This document shows positions 46,501 through 56,598 of a stretch of DNA of 64,000 bases, piece after piece. Below the pieces are notes generated by a model. It was given only the letters and a program-made list of their open reading frames with translations. It ran no database searches and had not been told where the DNA came from. The DNA is from Acheta domesticus (Eukaryota > Arthropoda > Insecta > Orthoptera > Gryllidae). Position numbers and translations under genes: made by a program. Position 1 is the first letter of the stretch. Every line of letters starts with the position of its first letter. Location of the stretch: assembly GCA_031308135.1 (NCBI GenBank), contig JAHLJT010000631.1, forward strand, positions 227,626,636 through 227,690,635, in the 5' to 3' direction.

Positions 46501-49500
46501 TGGCGTTTGAGCATTTCTGAAAATGCCGAAATTTGAGCTACTTTTCACAGAAAACGTTTGTTTTCGAAAACCTTTACTTGACATTATTTAAAGCATATAT
46601 ACTCGTAAATATAATAATGTGAAAAAATCGCCGATAATGTAAATATTAACGACGTGAGAGACAAGTGAAAAAATTTACATTTTTGTCATTTTTGAAAAAA
46701 CTAACCGATAGACCAAAATGGTTTTTATGTCATTGATAGAGTACATTTACCACTATCCCTACCAAAAGTTTAAAGAAAAAATTTCGAGCCGTTTTTGAGA
46801 AAATCTTGTTTTTGTAATTTTTAAAATTGCACGCAATATTGCACGAAAACTACTAAAATTTCGAAAAACATTTATATGACCTTTATTAAAGAACGCAATA
46901 TGCAGAACAAATTTTATTTGAAGAAAAAATCTCTATCTTCAATTTTGTAGTTGGAGAAAGGCGCCGAAAAAATGTCAAACTTTCACAATTTTCGAAAATT
47001 CAGAGCTGTACGTGAAAATCAGACCTATTCCATGTTAAAAAGTATATTTTACTCTATTCATACAAGAAATTTAAAGAAAAAATTTGGAGCGGTTTTTTGA
47101 GAAAATTTTGAAAATCCCCGGGGGGCTTTATATAAAGTACCCCCAAATTTTGAGGGATCTTTTTCAAAATCTTAAAGCTTCGACTAGAATTGGATAGACC
47201 ACGGAATATCCATTTTGGAAGAAATCGTACGTATGGTGTACGCACTAGCAGTGTTCACAGACGGACAGACGGACGTTTTCCTTTCAATTGGGTTTTCGGT
47301 ATCAAGGACCCAGAAAACAGGGTTTCTGGCTACACGACGTGTTGGGGGATTTTTTTTCTTAATTTAGCAACTGGTTTTATCCACTTATTCGTTTTCACGG
47401 CCCGGCAATTAATTTTTTTCCACCGAAAATTGGCCATTTTTTCGCGCAGCATTTCATCACTTTCCCTATACTACGTATATCACTCCGTGTATACGTATGT
47501 ATACGGGAAAGTAAAAATTGCTTGCTTATGAAGGGAGTATCGACAATGCAGGAACGCAAACAATTGAATTCCGTTCCGCTGTCGCGCATTTCTGTGAATT
47601 AGATGTCATTGTTGTGACTGGATAGAGCTGTATGGTATCAGACTTCTTTTTCCAATACAAGTTTACAAAACTTTTGTATTATATTTTTATGCAGTTGTAG
47701 AATTCACATAGTTTTGACAGCATATATTCGTTTCTTTTGTACATAATAAACAATTTACATGTTTCTGGGGTGCTTATATGCTTGTACAATGAAAATTATT
47801 GCCTAGAAATCATTTTTTAAACTAACTTTTGAGTGCTTATTGCGGCTCAGCATTTGGAATATTCGTGTAGTTTATCAGACAAAATATGCTTAAAATTGTC
47901 TTAAGAGTTTATTTTCGAAGTTTTGACATTTCCTCACCGGAAACCCTGTATATATCGAGGAATCCCCAACCATACATATGTGTCGGGGATCGTTACATCC
48001 CAAAACAATAGGATGCTGGTCTTTGTTACATAGGTGTCGGTATAAATTAACGTTATGTCTGGCCTCGAACCAAGGACATGTAGGAATCTTCATCTGCAGG
48101 CAAGCAATTACTAATGCTACAATGTTTTAGGGGGAGGTACAATGCATAAATATTAATTATTAATATCTTTGGAATTTTAACATTATCTAAATATTTATAG
48201 TTTTCTGAATAAAATGATGTATACATAATAATGAAATGTACTCTTTTAACTTTTTTTTTCCATTTTCTTCCTGCATCTGCGGGTGTCAAAATGACACTTT
48301 AATTCTGATTCTCTTATTTATGTTATATATTCGGAACAAAGTCATCTAAAAGAATCTGCTTTTCAGTAAATGATAGAGAAAAGAATTTTTTATGTAGCTT
48401 GCACTGCATAGATTTATCTCCTATGACTATTTATGCGTCAAAAGTGTTTTTTTACGTTTTGTCATTAGGAGGTGACTGGTTTTCAAGGATTAACTTCGAC
48501 GCTTATTTCTGAAAAATGACATTTTGAAAACATTTGTCCCATTATCTCTGAAATTACTAAAGGGATAAATTTCTATTTTTTGAGAAGTCCAATTAATAAT
48601 AATAAATATGTATTACCAAAACGAGTACAATAAGTTCCATAAGTCCGCATTTCTGAATTAAAGAACAGAAAAAATGATGTAAAAAGTTTAACTTTTACTT
48701 CAAAAATGCTGTAAATTTGAGAAAAAATTTCAAATGAAGTAAATCTGGTCACATTTCCTTAAACCATTTCTACCAAGCTGCTAACATAATTTTACAGCTA
48801 GATTAAATAGGCAATGAGATAATGGGTCAATGTAAAGCCGGAGAGATAGTATACAACGACTCCCCTTAATGTTGCAGTAAAACACGGCAATGTTTGGACA
48901 TAAATATTGTTCTGTGGATTCCCGAAATCGTAAAGTGGATAATTCTAGTTTCTGTATCTAGTAAATAATTTTCTCTAACCCTACGTGTAATTAAACTACG
49001 TCTGTCCGTCTGTCTGCCTCCCTCCCTCCCCCTCTCCCTCCCTCTGTGTGCCTATTTGCCCGGCTGTCTATCCGTCCGTCTGTGAACAACTCACATGCCT
49101 GTGAACAAACGCTAAAGGCAGGATTTTCACCAAAATTGATATTCCACGATCAATCTAGCTGATATCACGGCAAATTTGAAAAAATATATTTTGATTTGGG
49201 TGGGTACTTTACAGCCTCAAGGACATTTTCTATTTTTTTTAATTGCTTTAAATTTGATTTTTAATTTTTTCCATGGAGCAAAGTACGCTTGTGAAAGTGA
49301 TGCGGTAATGAGAAAGTAAAAACATCACTTTCACAGACACCGCTCCAACTTTTTTCTTTCATTTTTTTCTCGGACAGTTCGTAGTATGATTATAATAATT
49401 GCTCTAAGCCAATTTTTGTTGAACTCTCTGGATTTTCGAAAATTGCACAAGTTTGTAATAATATGACAGACTACGTACTATTGTATCACCACTTGTTTTA

Positions 49501-51666
49501 AGCTCCTGTAGTAATTTTTTTTACAATTTTTGTCTGTTGATCCGGTCTAATAAAGGAAAAGGGCTAAATATATTTGAAAGGAGTTCTCACTGGCAGGTAT
49601 TTTGTCAGGTATAATTGAAAGCTACTTTTCTTGAGATTGTTATTTTCGATTATATAATGAAAAGTATAAAGAAGTTTGTGTGTTTTATCCATGCATATGC
49701 TTTCCCTCTCCTTAATTTTAAATGCATTGATTCAGTGTTCCAACAAGAATTGGTAAACGAAGAGGAAACCCATTCAAAACCCTTAAAAAATTTCCTAATA
49801 AATAGGATATAAAGTCAAACTAATGACCTGCAGTCACAAAAAAGCAGCTGAACACCACAAAATCCGTTTTCCTCTGCCCAATAACAAAAAGAAATACTCT
49901 GGAATTACACCGCAATTAATTAAATTGTTTGCCTCACCGGGAATCGAACCCGAAGTCGCGACATGGAAAGCGAGGACTCTGACCAATTAAACCGCCAGGA
50001 TTGAGTTAAACCGCCAGGGCTTAATGAATTAAATATTTTAACAAAAAAGCCTTCGCAAATACAAATCAAAAATATAACTAGTGGTGAGTCCCTTCCGTGG
50101 AAAAGATTTACAGAAAACATTTGGAGTGGTTTTTGAGAAAATAGTTTTTGAAATTGTATAAATTTCAAGCGAAAATTCCACGAAAACTATTCGTTTTTTC
50201 AAAAAGATGTTTATGACCTTTTGAAAGAGCTGATATTTTACTACAGACTTTGCCTAAACCAAATATACCTGGCTTCAATTTTGCAATTTTCAAATATCAA
50301 CTTTTTACAATTCTCGAAAAAACCGACAGTTCCTCGAAAATGGAACTAGCAATGTTTTACCGTCCCTTTAAGAGAAAATTTGAAGAAACAAATTGGAGCG
50401 GTTTTTGAGAAAAACAAGATAATTCTTTTAACTTGTCTATATTTCGAGTAAAAGTACACAAAAACTACTCACATGTTCGGAAAATTGAACATGAATTTAA
50501 TTAAAGATTTGTCTTTAACAAAGACGTTATTTCTAATTTATATTTTTTGTGCTTTCTCAGAAGTTTGCTCATGTCAGGCTTCAGGCTGATTAATCAACGA
50601 TTCTTACATAATAGCTGATGCACGGAATACTTATAGTGCTAGGCACCTTCAAATTCATAAGAAAATTGTTTAAGTCATTTCTACGTTATTGTCTGACTGT
50701 TTCATTGAATTTCTAAAATGGGCCGCCTATTAACAATAAGCTTGTGACACGTGTTTCCCAGCATGGTTACCGCTGAGAATATACTGCGTTTCAAACAATG
50801 AGGCTTTGTTATAATTTTAATTCATCTGGATGGCGAAACGTGATTGTTTGAATTTTGTGGCTTCTTAATATTATACATTTATTTTAACCGTTGTTGTACA
50901 AAATACAAAAAGAGTCCTAGGATTGAGAACAATACACGTCATTTTTATTACTAGTTTTATGAGAACATGCTCTTTCGGCCTACGGATAATAATAGGAGCC
51001 ATCAAAACAAACTCTTTCATATAGAATATTTTTATTTACTCAAAATGAATGTTTATATCAATATAACACTAGAGGAAAGGAAAACTATCACAGGATGTAC
51101 TCTGCAAAATCCTCCTCAAAGAAGGATCCTTATAGGAATGCTGCATTACTTCTTCAATAAACTACCTAACCATATTAAGGAGTTAAGCAAAACTAAATTC
51201 AATAAAGCACTGAAAAATTACTTAATTGAAACTTGCCCTTACAAACTAAAGGAATTATCATAGACAAAGAGAGCAATGTTACAATAATTATACATCTCTT
51301 ACTATACGATAAGTTATTTATGTCTTTAGGACAAGCAACTTAAACTTCAGTTGTAGTAACTTAAGTTTATTATTTATGATTTAATTAATTATTATTACGG
51401 TTAGTGCTAATTGTTTTGTTTTTTCCTAAGAACAATGACATTGTTTGAAACTTGTAATCCAAGTATTATAAACAATAAACTTGTAATCAAAGTATTATTT
51501 GTTTCTACTAACAGGTGCATCAATTAACACTCTCGTCAACGAGAACTGGATGGAAATTTGGTCTCAGCTGAAAGGTCCTTTGGAACAAATTGGCACCTAC
51601 AGCTTCAAGGAATACAGCCGCCGTATTTTTGACAGAGTTCCCATGGATGACGTCTTCCTACCCTGA
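36261..51666 (+). CDS. takeout / JHBP-family secreted protein (gene 2, complete, six coding exons)
   Basis: Joining 36261-36345, 42550-42642, 42762-42915, 43416-43549, 44157-44309 and 51515-51666 gives 771 nt, 256 residues plus TGA, the usual size for takeout/JHBP proteins. Every junction has GT donors and AG acceptors and the phases agree (1,1,2,1,1). Residues 1-24 form a hydrophobic signal peptide ending in an Ala run. Cys34 and Cys44 match the N-terminal disulfide pair of the family, followed by a GLPEFGIPSLDPFYIP segment, an amphipathic beta-rich middle, HFDNLFNGDKTLG near residue 200 and the C-terminal RIFDRVPMDDVFLP. Family knowledge: these are secreted carriers of small hydrophobic ligands, some clock- or feeding-regulated and some binding juvenile hormone. 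The ligand cannot be read from sequence. A paralogue lies 31 kb upstream in the same orientation. Introns 1 (6.2 kb) and 5 (7.2 kb) are filled with transposons. I am very sure of the family and exon structure, less of the exact function. Confidence 0.93.
38554..38815. mobile_element. long-hairpin MITE, copy 2 (intron 1 of gene 2)
   Basis: Same ends and same conserved stem as copy 1, but outer stem CTAACTGCGTCCCTCAAGGCC, different from copy 1 while still pairing perfectly with its own partner arm. The centre is inverted relative to copy 1. Confidence 0.85.
38819..39124 (+). CDS. 101-residue ORF with F-box-like N-terminus, unrecognised
   Basis: Intact ORF starting 3 bp after the end of the hairpin MITE, in intron 1 of gene 2. 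Residues 7-38 (IDTFLHTVTSFVSPADVMGF, then SSTARRLMRL) have the hydrophobic, Pro and Arg-Leu spacing of an F-box. The remainder is rich in Phe, Tyr and His and matches nothing I know. Length alone could be chance at this base composition. It could be a fragment of a transposon-borne or virus-derived gene, or noise. Confidence 0.3.
   Translation: MSVRLLEIDTFLHTVTSFVSPADVMGFSSTARRLMRLKLFQKMLRIRYEIRYFSAKEIELLCNVFIFDSLYNIMELQHIEFEYQLLTYHFAHFHNMHAVKK
40500..40880 (+). mobile_element. GTCY-core dispersed element, copy with AT microsatellite
   Basis: TTACTTTCTCGTATGCG end, expanded (AT)n at about 40539-40578, CCCTTGATACCG block and GTCCGTCCGCCTGTC core at about 40800. It shows the TA-type microsatellite and GTCY core together in one copy. 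Confidence 0.55.
40898..41290. mobile_element. GGTCCGATTAAA-family MITE, copy 2
   Basis: The left arm GGTCCGATTAAATTAAGAAG with GTGATTGACA is repeated inverted at 41250-41290. The interior is GC-rich and shares CTGGGACACGAAAACAAACA with copy 1. The outermost bases at the right end are mutated. Confidence 0.65.
41300..42540. other. intron 1 of gene 2, unassigned part
   Basis: AT-rich apart from a GC-richer patch at 41860-42060 with a short ORF that has no recognisable features. No alternative first exon could be supported. Confidence 0.35.
42550..42642 (+). CDS. takeout-like gene 2, coding exon 2
   Basis: The acceptor TTTCAG precedes 42550 and the donor GTAAAT follows 42642. It encodes residues 29-59, including both conserved cysteines (FKLCPRK and IQCLQEA), in the short C-x9-C arrangement at the N-terminus of takeout/JHBP proteins. 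Confidence 0.92.
42762..42915 (+). CDS. takeout-like gene 2, coding exon 3
   Basis: Encodes residues 61-110, opening with LPEFGIPSLDPFYIPQ, the family's conserved start of the first beta-strand region (G-I-P-x-L-D-P). Flanked by a TTTTTCCAG acceptor and a GTGAGT donor; phase 1 in, phase 2 out. Confidence 0.94.
43416..43549 (+). CDS. takeout-like gene 2, coding exon 4
   Basis: Encodes residues 112-155, with YVMDGRILLIPAKGEGK, the strand-turn segment typical of the family (G-x-L-L-x-x-P-x-x-G-x-G). Acceptor TTTAG and donor GTGAGT. Confidence 0.94.
43590..43835 (+). repeat. dispersed repeat in intron 4 of gene 2
   Basis: CCTGGTTGGGAAAAACCTCG and GCGCCGGATCTCGCC match blocks at 16930-16990 (CCTGGTTGGAGAAAAAATCT, GCCGGATCTCGCC). 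Probably the body of the same SINE or LINE family. Confidence 0.5.
44157..44309 (+). CDS. takeout-like gene 2, coding exon 5
   Basis: Encodes residues 157-206, from NLQADLAMKCDKQ to MHFDNLFNGDKTL. It is 153 nt; the homologous exon of gene 1 (4486-4639) is 154 nt because of one extra base. Acceptor TTTTCAG and donor GTAAGT. Confidence 0.94.
44605..44760 (+). repeat. dispersed repeat, copy 1
   Basis: CTACAGAATGGCACAGACTT, TTAGTTTTCTATTT and TGCCACATACTCT match 63085-63230 in the same order and orientation. No coding signal shared. Confidence 0.6.
44990..45757 (-). pseudogene. tyrosine recombinase (Crypton-like) relic
   Basis: The minus strand reads, across frameshifts: ELRKFMDKKYANLL, VGYQPIKAMVFSQQEVNRLL, VVDIFGIFGACRRVELYNL, INDVKEEGIVLIVN, then KNDKPGIFTIVSSKEFNYVE and VCKKYISLRP. 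G-A-C-R-R-x-E-L with the following D and short beta hairpin is the box I arginine region of tyrosine recombinases as seen in insect Crypton-type proteins, and KPxxFTI...CKKYISLRP is its usual continuation. A faint HGKCTCYP trace occurs further left; no box II His-x-x-Arg or Tyr is readable. Dead by stops and at least three frameshifts. Confidence 0.6.
45957..46020. repeat. short hairpin
   Basis: TAAGAAGATATTAC and its inverse GTAATATCTTCTTA, 29 bp apart. Stable stem-loop; may be part of a small MITE. Confidence 0.6.
46100..47516 (-). mobile_element. GTCY-core dispersed element, long reverse copy in intron 5
   Basis: The minus strand starts at about 47516 with TTACTTTCCCGTATACATACG, passes CACTCCGTG, the AATAAGTGGATAAAACC block, GGGTCCTTGATACCG, a short GTCCGTCTGTCCG core and the long AT-rich tail. 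It is the best preserved copy alongside 11339-12680. Confidence 0.65.
47595..47715 (-). repeat. dispersed coding-like module, copy 2
   Basis: Matches 3608-3730 closely (GGTATCAG, TTTTCCAATACAAGTT, AAAACTTTTGTATTATATTT). In both, the minus strand reads ILQLHKNIIQKFC and LVLEK, so it probably derives from a transposon gene. Family not recognised. Confidence 0.5.
48890..49510 (+). mobile_element. GTCY-core dispersed element, copy in intron 5
   Basis: TCGTAAAGTGGATAATTC, GTCTGTCCGTCTGTCTGCC core followed by CCTCCCTCC expansion, GTGAACAA and GGGTACTTTACA blocks. The TACG end is missing. Confidence 0.55.
49920..50023 (-). mobile_element. SINE fragment, minus strand, intron 5
   Basis: The minus strand has GCCCTGGCGGTTTAACTC, a partly duplicated head, TTTAATTGGTCAGAGTCC and box B TCGGGTTCGATTCCCGG. 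Same family as copies A-D; it retains the best box B. Confidence 0.65.
50085..50500 (-). mobile_element. GTCY-core dispersed element, tail fragment in intron 5
   Basis: TTTGGAGTGGTTTTTGAGAA, TTCAATTTTGCAATTTTC and similar tail blocks in reverse; no core present. Confidence 0.45.
50880..51480 (+). pseudogene. LINE 3' end (C-terminal residues and 3' UTR) in intron 5
   Basis: An open stretch to the TAG at 51261 ends with YFFNKLPNHIKELSKTKFNK and ALKNYLIETCPYKLKEL, the usual C-terminus of CR1/RTE-X-like reverse transcriptases (FNKLP...LKNYLLE). A 3' UTR follows with ACTTGTAATCCAAGTATTAT repeated. 5'-truncated, no catalytic domain. Confidence 0.6.
51515..51666 (+). CDS. takeout-like gene 2, last coding exon
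   Basis: Encodes residues 208-256 and the TGA stop at 51664. It contains INTLVNENWMEIWSQ and RRIFDRVPMDDVFLP, the C-terminal signature of the family. About 60% identical over 50 residues to the last exon of gene 1. The acceptor CTAACAG lies at the end of a 7.2-kb intron. Confidence 0.94.
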
Positions 51667-51760
51667 GCTACCAAGCCACATGCCAAAAATTATGCTTTGA
51701 GTCCAGGAAGTGTTCGATACGTCATATTTAATCCATGAACTGTTCATGCAATTGAAAGGC

Positions 51761-51766
51761 AATAAA
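51761..51766 (+). terminator. polyadenylation signal of takeout-like gene 2
   Basis: AATAAA lies 95 nt after the gene 2 stop codon and is the first such hexamer downstream of it. Confidence 0.65.
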
Positions 51767-52079
51767 CACCTATTCATGTAAAAATGACGTTTACTTGTTA
51801 ATTTCCTGATTTAATGTATTTTCTAAACAACATCCTCTAAAAGCCAATTATATTTTCAGTATAATTTGACACTACAATTATTTAAGTTTTGGAACAAAGG
51901 AAAAACAGAGCAAATTTTTATTCTACGAATCAATTCATTTTAAGCGACTCAAAATTTAAGAAATTGGTCGATCAACCATCTCGAAAAAATTCATGTTTTG
52001 TACATAAATTTCCTTATATTTTGGCTGTTTAAAAAAATTAATTTTTTTATTGTACATGATTTACAAATAAGATTTATTT

Positions 52080-53910
52080 GTGCTAAATAAACTAACATGC
52101 CAAGTAAAAACAGCAGTAGATGAACACAGAATCCAACAATATAAAAATCACATTAAAAAAATAAACCCTAAAGACAACAACTTATGGCAGGTTACAAAAC
52201 AAATATTGAAAAAACCAACAATTATACCTAAGTTAAAGAAATTACATAAAAAAGCTACAACAACAAAAGAAAAATGTGAAATATTAGCGGAACATTTTCA
52301 AGAAACTTTTGCTCTAAATCCAACTTTAAATAATAACAACACAATTCAAATTATTAATAATGAAATAATAACAGTTCCACATCCAGTAAAATATATATCT
52401 CCAAATGGAACATACCAAACAATTAAACACCTGCCTAGGAAAAAAATCAGCTCGAATAGACCAAATTCCAACCATAATTTTACAAAAACTAAATATGAAA
52501 ACTATAGACTACTTAACTGCAATATTCAATTCAATGTTAAGACTAGTGTACTATCCCACAAAATGGAAACATTCTATAATAATTCCAATACCAAAACCTG
52601 GTAAAAACGCAGCATTTACAGAAAACTACAGACCCATAAGCCTAATCCCTATAATAGCCAAAGCAATGGAAAAATTAATTCGAAAACGACTTCTGAAATA
52701 CATAAATGAAGTATCATACATACCACATTTCCAATTTGGATTTAAAGAAAAAACACTCAACGACACACCAACTTTTAAGAATCACAGAACTAATATACAG
52801 AAGTTTTGAACAAAAAAAAGCATTCTCTAGCAGTTTTCTTGGACGTAACTCAAGCTTTCGACAGAGTTTGGCCCGAGGATTTGATATTTAAATTACAAGA
52901 ATCAGGCCTACCTCAATACCTAGTGAAAATAATACAAAGCTTCTTAAAAGAAAGAGTTTTTTCAGTAAGAATAAATTCAACCTATTCTTCACAAAAAGAA
53001 ATCACAGCAGGAGTACCACAAGGTAGCCCATTATATGCAACTTTGTTCAACATATTCACAGCTGACTTCCCAACAACGCAAAACACCACAGTAGAATTAT
53101 TTGCCGATGACAGTGCAATATTAACCTCCAACAAATGCCTGAATACTGCTATAGAAAATTTACAAGATTAATTAAACAAAGTAACACTATGGGCAGATAA
53201 ATGGAAGATAAAATTAAATCCCAATAAATGTTTAGCAAAAATATTTACATTGTGTCCAATAACCACGAAACCCAATCCTCTAAAGCTATTTGATAAAACA
53301 CTTGATTGGTTACCAAAAAACTAACCGATAAAATATCTTGGTGTATTAATGGATACCAGACTACCATGGACTAATCATATAAATGACAAAATTATACAAG
53401 CAAACAGAAGACTACACAAACTATATCCGTTAATTAACAGAAAAAGCGCCCTCAAAACAGAATGTACATTAGTGCTTTACAAAGCAATAGTTCTTCCCAT
53501 TATAATGTATGCATGCCCGATATGGTACAACACTGCTGCAACTAATATAAAGAAAATACAAACCTTGCAAAACAAAATCCTTCGTATAGCTGTAAACGCC
53601 CCCTGGTTCATTAGAAACAATTACACTCAGAATTAAAAACAGAAACTATCCACCAAACAATGCTCAAACGTTCACATTCTATTTTCACATATTTACATAA
53701 TATACCAGCAACTGACTTTTATAACCTTGGTCAATCAGCAACAACCTCCCGAATCAAAAGCAGATTTCCATGTGACAAATATTTAATCCAATTTGCTGAC
53801 CTCCCATAAATCTTTCAGAATTTGAACAAACAATACAAAAAATCTGAAAAATAATAAACAATAATGAGGAACCTGTTGGGCTTCCCTTATTTCCACTTAT
53901 TAAAGAATGA
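52080..53910 (+). pseudogene. Jockey-like LINE reverse transcriptase, 5'-truncated and broken
   Basis: About 300 bp after the gene 2 polyA site. In order, over several frames: LWQVTKQILKKPTIIPKL; IPIPKPGKNAAFTENYRPIS; the FQFGF motif near 52735; VFLDVTQAFDRVWPEDLIF near 52840; GVPQGSPLYATLF near 53010; LFADDSAIL near 53100 (YADD-type catalytic site); KYLGVLMDTRLPW near 53335; YKAIVLPIIMYACPIWY; NKILRIAVNAPWFIRN. This is the palm-thumb order of Jockey-clade enzymes. Frameshifts near 52445 and 52765 and stops near 53169 and 53322 inactivate it. There is no endonuclease domain upstream and no RNase H, as expected for Jockey. A second fragment of the family is at 27060-27440. Confidence 0.88.
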
Positions 53911-53949
53911 ATGTATTATACAAATGTTATCCCTTGTTCCTTCGATGAT

Positions 53950-54840
53950 TGAATTGTACTATCTGTTGGTTATTTACTTTTGGTTACAGTTTTGTGATTT
54001 GAGTTGATTTAAATGAAAACAATCCCTGTAAAGCAATTATACTGGCCTGTGAAAAATAATAAAGAAAAAAAGATTTATTTCCCTGAACGTCATGCCATAT
54101 GTCAGGCGAGAATGAATATTCGAGAAATGTACACAACGAGCAGAGTGAATGCCTACTGATTTTGAAAGAACTCTGAAAGCGTATCATAATGAACTTAATT
54201 CTTTTAAATGGACGGTTGAGGTTTGATTGAACTGGGATACCTAAAAATGTTACCTTTGCTTCAGTCAATGGCACATCGTTCATTTTCAATGGAGTACAGA
54301 ATTTTTTTTTTTGAAATGGACAATTGCATTGACCGTTTTCTTTTCATTTACTATTAATTAACAGAATCAATTTGAAACTATTTACTATTACTACTATTAC
54401 TATGAAATTACTATTTTCCATTACTAATGGTTTCTTATTGCAAAGAACATTCGTATCATCTGCAAAGAGAATTGTTCTTCCGTTTCGAAACGTCAAGGGC
54501 ATATCGTTTACGTATATTAAGAAGAGAATAGGGATCAAATCGATCCCTACGGGACTCCATGTGCAACTGGCAATGAATCGGAAAGGTGTATATCTGGATA
54601 TATCGTACTGGAGTGTCTCATCATGTTCTACTCTATTTGATCGTTATTTACGGCACGAACATAACCAATCTAGAATAATACCGCAAATTCCACACGAAGG
54701 TAATTTTGTAAGTAATATGTTTTAATCAATGACGTCAAAATCTTTTGAAAGATCTAAAACTATTTCAAAAGATGCTTCGTTTTGATCCATAGATGAAGTA
54801 GCAGTTTTAATAAAAGAAAAGATGTACGTTTCCGTGGATT
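53950..54840 (-). pseudogene. CR1/RTE-X-like LINE reverse transcriptase fragment
   Basis: Minus strand, right to left: IVLDLSKDFDVID near 54740, then LIPILFLIYVNDMPLTF, RTILFADDTNVL near 54470 and KMNDVPLTEAKVTFLGI near 54250. FADD and FLG are the catalytic and thumb motifs. Opposite orientation to the Jockey copy beside it. Stops and frameshifts throughout. Confidence 0.75.
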
Positions 54841-56598
54841 TTGATTTTCTACATCCATGTTGGTCATCTGAAGACGCCTCGTGTTTACTGAGCAAGGTTG
54901 CCGTTCGTAAGTAAAAACAGTAAACCCGAAGACCCCACGGTATTGTACTGAGAGAATTTGCATCACCCGTGTTTTTACTATAGGATTAAACTCATACAGA
55001 ACATTTAAAATCCAAAGAATAGATGCTGTTAGACCACGAATCAATAAGTAAAAGATTCCGTGTTTCTTGTCAGAGCGGCCGTAATCCTGCGGGAAGGGTG
55101 AATTGAGCAGACTCTGGAAAGCCGTCGGCCTGAACTGCCTGAACAGTAATGTAAGCAATCAGAGTGGTGCGAATGTTAGTTTCAGCACAGAAGGGGAGAT
55201 AAGCAAATGATAGTGAGGCGGACCATTGATTATTAGTTTTGATAGATTAACATTGTCCTGGGTAAGAGTTCGAAGGTGGTAATCATTTTAAGTTATAGTA
55301 GTGACTTTAATTAAAGTAATTTTTGGATTTAAGCTCAAACAGACTCCGTATTTCCGAAGGGATTTATATGAAGATAGCTTCGTATTACCCGTACACTTTA
55401 CATTTGCAGACGGAGCGCTACGATCTGTTTACATGAGGTCACCACCGACTGAATGAGAAACGCGCGTCTGCAGTATAGATACTGACCGTTTAATATGATT
55501 TACGTAGATGGCGGTGAGTAGCACACAGAACCCCGGCGGAGCAAGAACATAACCATTAAGCAGTAGATAAGTGCAAAGATGAAATAAAAACATTGTACGT
55601 GAATGTTGTGAATAGCGTGTGGTGTGATCTATTTTATTGTATATTACCTTAATCCTTTAAGCGTGCGACTCCAGGTCGCTGTCAGAAAGACATAATTCGT
55701 CAGCTGTGTCCGTAGCACTTGTGCTGCCTTCGGAGACAACTGATTGGTCAAATGCTGATTGACATCGGGACCATTCGTGTATTCTCGGTTGGTTGTTCGG
55801 GGCTTTCAAAACAACATTAGTTCCTAATCACGAAGTCTACAAGAAGGAGATTCAACTCCGGTGTTAGAGGCGTGGTGGGGGTATGTACGAAAAACGTCGG
55901 CAGGTACTTGAAAAATAAGAAAACAAAAATAGACCCCTTCGACTTCAGCGACATCGTGCTGCGAGAGAAGGAACTGTTTAGGCTGATAATTCACAAAATT
56001 CATTGGGCCCGACTGGCTCAGTTCACGCCGGTTATCAAGACAATATTCAAGTCAGTTGCTGCCGGTTGCTAAGAAAATATGCATGAAGGGTTTAACAACT
56101 CTTTAAGATTTATTTAATTTCAATGAACTTCGGGGAAAACCTAACCTTTTTCACAAGGTTTATCTGTGCATAAGTAAATGAATGTCTTATAAGTTAAATA
56201 TTTTAGTTACATGTTTTATCTCTTACATTCTTTCCCTGTCGCTCAATTTTCGTTTTCCTATTCTGTAAAGTTTTCTTCACCTTTATTCTTTTAACCAACT
56301 TTTTACTTTCTTTTTCTGGTGGCAATCAACAATTCATCGCTGTTCCACTCCACAATGTGGAGTCCACATGGCTGACAGTATTCCGATCTGGTTTTTAATT
56401 TCTTAACACCAGAACACAATTGTTTTTGCATTTCATTTCTGCACATTGGCATTTGACGTAAGGTGTCCTTCAGTGATAAAAATCTGTGAATGATGTTATT
56501 CTCCTCTGTATATTTGTGACAATCGTATGTTCATTTATAAGAATCTTAGATAGAACTTCATTATTTATTTTATACATGTATATAAATTTATATGAAGT

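Larger units (their letters stand above)
44388..47948. mobile_element. 3.56-kb inverted-repeat element in intron 5
   Basis: CAGGTTGTCCGGGAAGGAAA at 44388 and, read inward from 47948, CAGGGTTTCCGGTGAGGAAA. Similarity continues inward for about 90 bp (AAATAAATTCTTAA / AAATAAACTCTTAA). TA lies outside both ends. Inside are the tyrosine-recombinase relic and a long GTCY-core copy. Either one element carrying those sequences, or two related repeats in opposite orientation. Confidence 0.6.

Noticed and set aside
48000..48125. Possible further tRNA-derived SINE on the minus strand (GGTTCGAGGCC)
   Set aside because: Box B is good but box A does not fit and no second copy was seen.
36100..51666. A second gene within the introns of gene 2
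   Set aside because: All coding signals there are transposon remnants, apart from the doubtful F-box-like ORF reported separately.
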